DNA of 36,369 nt from JBHHXG01 sp046756985 (GTDB lineage: Bacteria > Pseudomonadota > Zetaproteobacteria > Mariprofundales > Mariprofundaceae). A model generated the notes under the pieces. It had not been told where the DNA came from, did no database searches, and was given only the letters and a program-made list of their open reading frames with translations. The position numbers and the translations under genes were made by a program. This document shows, in pieces, positions 32,259 to 36,369 of this stretch. Location: positions 1 through 36,369 of the forward strand of contig JBHHXG010000006.1 of assembly GCA_046756985.1 (NCBI GenBank). Reading direction: 5' to 3'. Positions within the stretch are counted from its first letter, which is position 1, and each line of letters opens with the position of its first letter.

Positions 32259-33137
32259 TCAGGCTTCATAAATGCTGCGTACAGCTGCCGGTTCGCAGAG
32301 CAGCAGCACATCACAGCCTGCGCCCAGTGCACGTTTTGCAGCCCGAACAATATCCCCTCCCGCGCCCTTCATGCACAGATCGTCGCTCCAGATATGGCCC
32401 GTAAAGCCGAAGCGCCTGCCAAGTATTTCCTGTACCCAGAACGACGAAAAGGTTGCCAGCTGCTCCCCAACATCTGTATAGATCACATGTGCAGTCATGA
32501 CATGCGTGAGGCCCTGCCGGATCAGGGCATGAAAGGGTTCGGCCTCGATGAGCAGCGTGTCCAGCCCGGCGGCGACCCGCGGCACCTCTACATGTGAATC
32601 GGCATTTGCACGTCCATGACCGGGGAAATGCTTGCCCACGGCCGCAATCCCCGCCGCCTGCAATCCCTGCATGCAGGCGGCGCCCAGCTCGGCGACCACG
32701 CGCGCGTCAAAGGCATAGGCGCGCTCGCCGATAATCTCGTGGCCCCCGGCATGAAAGACATCCAGTACTGGCGCACAGTTGTGCGTGAAGCCGAGCGACT
32801 TCAATGCCATGCCGGTTTCATGTGCATCTTCATAAACCGCCCGCATCGCGGCAGCCGGATCGGACTGATAAAGCGCGCCATAGGCCGCCGCACTCTTCCT
32901 CTGGTTGAACGGCGGCCAGGGAATGCGGTTCACCCTGCCCCCTTCTTCATCAACCACGGCCCATATTTCCTGACCGGCACAGTCACGTACCGCATCCAGC
33001 AAAGCCATTAACTGTTCAGGTTGCTCAATGTTGCGCGCAAACAGGATGACGCCTCTCGGCGGCTGCTCCCGCAGCCATCGGCGTTCCTCTGCCGTCAGCA
33101 CCGGCCCCTGCAGGCCAATCACGAGATGTGCATGCAT
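32259..33137 (-). CDS. nagZ: beta-N-acetylhexosaminidase NagZ
   Basis: NagZ, a GH3 enzyme of the cytosol, removes GlcNAc from GlcNAc-anhydroMurNAc peptides during peptidoglycan recycling. The 292-residue protein shows the NagZ signature KHFPGHG (169-175), the D180-S-H182 acid/base dyad in ADSHVEV, and WSDDLCMKGA with the nucleophile D252. It lacks a signal peptide, as expected. The ATG 33137 overlaps the stop of the dppC-like gene (ATGA on the - strand); the second possible ATG is at 33133 in another frame. Its coupling to a peptide permease suggests joint work in muropeptide recovery. Confidence 0.93.
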   Translation of the reverse strand: MHAHLVIGLQGPVLTAEERRWLREQPPRGVILFARNIEQPEQLMALLDAVRDCAGQEIWAVVDEEGGRVNRIPWPPFNQRKSAAAYGALYQSDPAAAMRAVYEDAHETGMALKSLGFTHNCAPVLDVFHAGGHEIIGERAYAFDARVVAELGAACMQGLQAAGIAAVGKHFPGHGRANADSHVEVPRVAAGLDTLLIEAEPFHALIRQGLTHVMTAHVIYTDVGEQLATFSSFWVQEILGRRFGFTGHIWSDDLCMKGAGGDIVRAAKRALGAGCDVLLLCEPAAVRSIYEA

Positions 33138-33943
33138 CAGCCTGTATCCATCCGCACATCCAACCTGTCACGCAGCGTATCCCCGAGAAGGTTCACAGCC
33201 ATGACCAGCGCAAACAGGGTCAGGCCCGGCCAGATCACCAGCATCGGGGAAACCAGCATCAGCCTCGTTCCTTCCCGGATCATCGTACCCAGCGAGGCAT
33301 CCGGCGGCTGCACGCCCACACCCAGAAACGACAAGCCCGCCTCGCCGATGATCACCGCCGCCAGACCGAAACTGGCCTCCACCAGCAGGGGTGCGGCAAT
33401 ATTGGGCAACAGGTGCCGCATCGCGATATAACCTGCCCCCGAACCACTGGCCAGAGCGGCTTCGACATAGGGCACATTCTTCAGTGAACGCACCTGGGCG
33501 CGTGCCAACCGTGCAAAACCGACCCAGCCCACCGCCACCAGCGCCATAATCAGATTATCCACGCCCGGCCCCAACATGGCCGCCAGCGCAATCGCCAGCA
33601 GAATCCCGGGGAAGGACAGCACGATATCGGCCAGCCGCATCAGCAATACATCAGGCCAGCCGCCAACCCAGCCGGCCAGCATGCCGATGGCAATGCCGGC
33701 AATACCCCCCAGCAACACAACGCTGATACCCACTGCGAATGAAAGCCGCAGCCCCTCGGCCAGTCTGGCAAGCACATCGCGCCCCAACGCATCGCAGCCC
33801 AGGGGATGCGCCGAACTTACGCCGGCCAGCACCGCGTCCAGGTCCACTGCATGACCGTCCGTACCCAGCCATGCCCCGGCCAGCAAGACCAGCGCCGGCA
33901 GTAGTAGACACAAACCCATCCCCAGCGCCGCCGGCCTAGACAT
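33137..33943 (-). CDS. peptide-type ABC transporter permease, DppC/OppC family
   Basis: The 268-residue inner-membrane protein is a binding-protein-dependent permease of the peptide/nickel family. It has an N-terminal helix, HPLGCDALGRDVLARLAEG (the DppC-type loop before the core), about five core helices, and the EAA loop region EAALASGSGAGYIAMRHLLP that contacts the ATPase. I choose ATG 33943, which has GAGG 7 bases upstream. A TTG 18 bases further is in frame. It overlaps dppB-like upstream by 8 bases and nagZ downstream. No substrate-binding protein or ATPase gene lies in the window. Confidence 0.9.
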   Translation of the reverse strand: MSRPAALGMGLCLLLPALVLLAGAWLGTDGHAVDLDAVLAGVSSAHPLGCDALGRDVLARLAEGLRLSFAVGISVVLLGGIAGIAIGMLAGWVGGWPDVLLMRLADIVLSFPGILLAIALAAMLGPGVDNLIMALVAVGWVGFARLARAQVRSLKNVPYVEAALASGSGAGYIAMRHLLPNIAAPLLVEASFGLAAVIIGEAGLSFLGVGVQPPDASLGTMIREGTRLMLVSPMLVIWPGLTLFALVMAVNLLGDTLRDRLDVRMDTG

Positions 33944-34859
33944 GTCGCTGCCTCGGATCAAGCCACAGGCCCAGAATATCCGCCATCAGATTGGCCACCA
34001 CATAGAACGATGAAATGATCAGAATGCATCCCTGCACCAGCGGATAGTCGCGCTGCTGGATGGCCTCGATGGTCAGCAGGCCGAGGCCGGGCCAGTCAAA
34101 CACCGTTTCGGTAATCACCGCCCCGCCCAGTACCGCACCCATCTGCAATGCAAACATCGTCACCACCGGTACGGCTGCCAGACGGGCCGCATGTCGCCAC
34201 CATATCGTCCGTTCGGGAACGCCCATGGCGCGGGCCGTGCGCATCGCATCGCTGGCCATCGCCTCCAGCCAGCTTGAACGCGCCATACGGGAAAGCACCG
34301 CCGCCAGCGCCGTGCCCAGTGTGACGGCCGGCAATACGATGCTGCCGGGCTGATCCATACCGGAGACCGGCAGCCATCCCAGGCCCACGGCAAAGACAAG
34401 CATCAGCACCGGCCCCAGCCAGAAATTGGGAATGGATACGCCGATCAGGGAAAAACTCATGGCCGCCATGTCTTTTGCGGATCTGGCATGGCGTGCCGCC
34501 CAGTAGCCCAGCGGCAGCGCCAGAATCAGGGCTAGCAACAGACTCATACCGGCCAGTTGTGCCGTGGCCGGCAGGCGTTCGCTGATGCGCGTCCACACAT
34601 CACGATGATCCACCAGACTCTGCCCCCAGTCACCCATGGCAATACCGGCAAGAAAATGGCCGTACTGTACCGGCAGCGGCTCATTCAGGCCCAGCTGTTG
34701 TCGCAACTGTTCACGATCCGCCGGCAGAGCCGTTTCGCCAAGCAGCGCATCCACCGGATCACCCGGCACCAGATGCAACAGCAGGAATACCAGTGTGGCC
34801 ACGCCAAGCAACGTAGGCAGCGCCTGCAACAGGCGTGCAAAGATCATGCGTCCCAACAT
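33936..34859 (-). CDS. peptide-type ABC transporter permease, DppB/OppB family
   Basis: This 307-residue permease pairs with the DppC-like protein to form the membrane channel. Evidence is the N-terminal FARLLQALPTLLGVATLVFL helix, HLVPGDPVDALLG, LGLNEPLPVQYGHFL and GDWGQSL, which are hallmarks of DppB, then the EAA loop TARAMGVPERTIWWRHA. Six membrane helices are expected. ATG 34859 lacks a good ribosome binding site. The alternative at 34847 has GGGAC close by and would shorten it by four residues. The substrate could be peptides, nickel, or murein peptides, the last favoured by nagZ. Confidence 0.9.
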   Translation of the reverse strand: MLGRMIFARLLQALPTLLGVATLVFLLLHLVPGDPVDALLGETALPADREQLRQQLGLNEPLPVQYGHFLAGIAMGDWGQSLVDHRDVWTRISERLPATAQLAGMSLLLALILALPLGYWAARHARSAKDMAAMSFSLIGVSIPNFWLGPVLMLVFAVGLGWLPVSGMDQPGSIVLPAVTLGTALAAVLSRMARSSWLEAMASDAMRTARAMGVPERTIWWRHAARLAAVPVVTMFALQMGAVLGGAVITETVFDWPGLGLLTIEAIQQRDYPLVQGCILIISSFYVVANLMADILGLWLDPRQRHV

Positions 34860-34942
34860 GCTGACAGGCTAACGGCCTGCCATGGAAGAAAGAAGCCCCG
34901 AGATACCGCCCCACCGACCTATCGGAGACTTGCCATATCAAA

Positions 34943-35668
34943 ATGCCGGCATCATTCTCTCATGCCATGCCGCAGCACTTTGATCAGAGCGAAATCGACA
35001 AATTCGAGGCGATTGCCGCCGAATGGTGGAATCCGGATGGCCGCTTCAAACCGCTGCACCGCATCAACCCGCTGCGCCTGGATTACATTGCCGGACATAT
35101 CGAACTTGCAAATGCCAGGGTGCTGGATGTCGGCTGCGGCGGCGGTCTGCTGGCTGAGGGAATGGCGCAGCGTGGCGCGGATGTCACCGGTATTGATCGC
35201 TCGCAAAAGGCCCTGGCCGTGGCTGAGGCCCATGCCGGCCGAAGCGGCGTCAACGTGCGTTATGAAAACAGCGATGCCGAAACATGGGCTGAAGACCATA
35301 CCGCCTGTTATGATGTGGTGACCTGTCTGGAGGTGCTGGAGCATGTGCCGGATGTGCCCCGCACGGTTACCGCCTGCGCAACCATGCTGAAGCCCGGCGG
35401 CGCCTTTTTCTTCGCCACACTGAACCGCACCCCTAAATCCTATGTCATGGCCATCATCGGCGCTGAATACATCATGGGCTGGCTGCCGAAGGGAACCCAC
35501 CAGTACAGCCATTTCATCCGCCCGTCTGAAATGATATCCGCCATACAGGCGGCCGGCCTGAAACCTGAAGACATGCGCGGCATGTCCTACCGGATGTGGC
35601 TGGACCGTTTTGTCCTGTCCCATGACCTCGACGTGAATTATCTCGGCATGGCCCGGCGGCCGGCCTGA
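34943..35668 (+). CDS. ubiG: ubiquinone biosynthesis O-methyltransferase UbiG
   Basis: UbiG does both O-methylations of the ubiquinone ring. The 241-residue SAM enzyme has the UbiG start FDQSEIDKFEAIAAEWWNP, motif I VLDVGCGGG (60-68), TGIDRSQKAL, CLEVLEHVPD, and the C-terminal HQYSHFIRPSEM loop that inserts in the membrane surface. ATG 34943 lacks a close ribosome binding site; the ATG at 34967 (residue 9) is possible. It diverges from the permease operon across 83 bases in which I see only a small CAGGC/GCCTG repeat. lptD follows 48 bases later, perhaps in the same transcript. Confidence 0.95.
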   Translation: MPASFSHAMPQHFDQSEIDKFEAIAAEWWNPDGRFKPLHRINPLRLDYIAGHIELANARVLDVGCGGGLLAEGMAQRGADVTGIDRSQKALAVAEAHAGRSGVNVRYENSDAETWAEDHTACYDVVTCLEVLEHVPDVPRTVTACATMLKPGGAFFFATLNRTPKSYVMAIIGAEYIMGWLPKGTHQYSHFIRPSEMISAIQAAGLKPEDMRGMSYRMWLDRFVLSHDLDVNYLGMARRPA

Positions 35669-35716
35669 CCATACAGTTGCTAGACGCCTGAGAAATAAGG
35701 GCTAGATTCGCCGGCC

Positions 35717-36369
35717 ATGATGCGGCTTCCGCCAGTCCTGCTGTTATCCCTGTCGCTGTTCGTCCCCATCGCTGCAGCTGAGGGCACGGATATCACCGCA
35801 GATGAGCTTACGCGGGATGCGAGCGGCGTGGTTGTAGCCAGCGGCAATGTCATTATCCACCGCAAAGGCGGCACATTACATGCCGATGAAGTGCGTTATG
35901 ACATCCAACAACATCAGATCCAGGCCCGTGGCCATGTCGTCATTGAATCACCCAGGGCCGTAATTCGCGCCGATTCGGCCCAACTGGATACGGAAACAAA
36001 GCAGGGATTCATGCAAGAGGCCGTCATCATCCTGCCTGACGGGGAGCGCCTTTCCGCAGCGAAGGTGGAGCGCGTCAACGATCACACCTACCATGCCAAA
36101 AATATTCGCTTTACGGCCTGCCCGACGGACGATGAGGCCTGGAACCTTGCCGCTGCCGAGGCCACGCTGGATCAACAGGCGGGCGAGCTGACAGCACGCC
36201 ACACACGTTTCGAGACCTATGGAATCCCGGTGCTTTACAGTCCGTACTGGCAACAGCCGCTGCGGCGCATGTCCGGCTTTCTGGTTCCCCGCGTGGGTGT
36301 GGGCAAGCGCCGGGGCACGGAAATTGCCATCCCCTACTACCTTGCGCCTTCACCCGACTGGGATGCCAC
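35717..36369 (+). CDS. lptD: LPS-assembly protein LptD (5' part, runs off the window)
   Basis: LptD is the outer-membrane beta-barrel that, with LptE, inserts LPS into the outer leaflet. The first 217 residues are present. They include a signal peptide with core LLLSLSLFVPIAAA, then an OstA-type beta-jellyroll domain (ITADELTRDASGVVVASGNV, then DEVRYDI and RADSAQLD) like LptA. FTACP has the cysteine used for domain disulfides, and YSPYWQQPLRRMSGFLVPRVG leads into the barrel. ATG 35717 and ATG 35720 are both possible. The barrel lies beyond the window. Together with lptF and lpxC, three LPS steps are in this 36 kb. Confidence 0.93.
   Translation, partial: MMRLPPVLLLSLSLFVPIAAAEGTDITADELTRDASGVVVASGNVIIHRKGGTLHADEVRYDIQQHQIQARGHVVIESPRAVIRADSAQLDTETKQGFMQEAVIILPDGERLSAAKVERVNDHTYHAKNIRFTACPTDDEAWNLAAAEATLDQQAGELTARHTRFETYGIPVLYSPYWQQPLRRMSGFLVPRVGVGKRRGTEIAIPYYLAPSPDWDA

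Noticed and set aside
34952..35623. 223-residue open frame antisense to ubiG
   Set aside because: UbiG is complete on the + strand with all SAM motifs; the reverse frame has no family character.
1..36369. CRISPR arrays, tRNA genes, insertion sequences or prophage remnants
   Set aside because: I found no regularly spaced repeats, cloverleaf-like sequences, transposase or integrase motifs, or terminal repeats.

Overview
The window comes from a Gram-negative bacterium of the Pseudomonadota. The evidence is a set of lipopolysaccharide genes (KDO and heptose supply, lpxC, an LptF permease, lptD), the meso-DAP DNPR motif in MurE, and ubiG of ubiquinone synthesis. The heptose kinase is a single-domain protein, not the fused HldE of enterobacteria. 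This, with the gene order, would fit a zetaproteobacterium or a similar deep lineage, but the sequence alone does not prove it. I see no tRNA, rRNA, insertion sequence, prophage or CRISPR array, and no gene-free stretch over 300 bases.

Positions 1-4947 hold a surface-polysaccharide block. A gene tail, two GT2 glycosyltransferases, a GT4 glycosyltransferase and a methyltransferase overlap by a few bases each on the + strand. They converge on lptF, the LPS-export permease, on the - strand.

Positions 4948-25464 form the core. rfaE1 and kdsB precede a complete division and cell wall (dcw) cluster: mraZ-rsmH-ftsL-ftsI-murE-murF-mraY-murD-ftsW-murG-murC-murB-ddl-ftsQ-ftsA-ftsZ-lpxC. From mraZ to ftsA almost every junction is a stop/start overlap, so translation is probably coupled throughout. 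The main promoter lies before mraZ and carries a three-repeat MraZ operator. ftsZ and lpxC have leaders of their own.

Positions 25465-31735 are more individual: a CHASE2 class III adenylate cyclase, dksA and lipB (all -), a 39-residue membrane microprotein (+), a MoeB-rhodanese sulfur-carrier activating enzyme (-), a NodB-fold deacetylase that has lost its metal ligands (+), and a second, 30-residue membrane microprotein (+). Both microproteins have strong ribosome binding sites, and each is preceded by a CRP-type box (TGTGA-N6-TCACA or close to it). With a cyclase of adenylate type 1.3 kb away, this is the most interesting and least explained part of the window.

Positions 31736-36369 contain a strong 14-bp hairpin, a - strand operon (dppB-like, dppC-like, nagZ, an SRPBCC/RatA-like protein) and, divergently, ubiG and the 5' part of lptD. 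The translational overlap of the peptide permease with nagZ suggests uptake and recycling of murein fragments.
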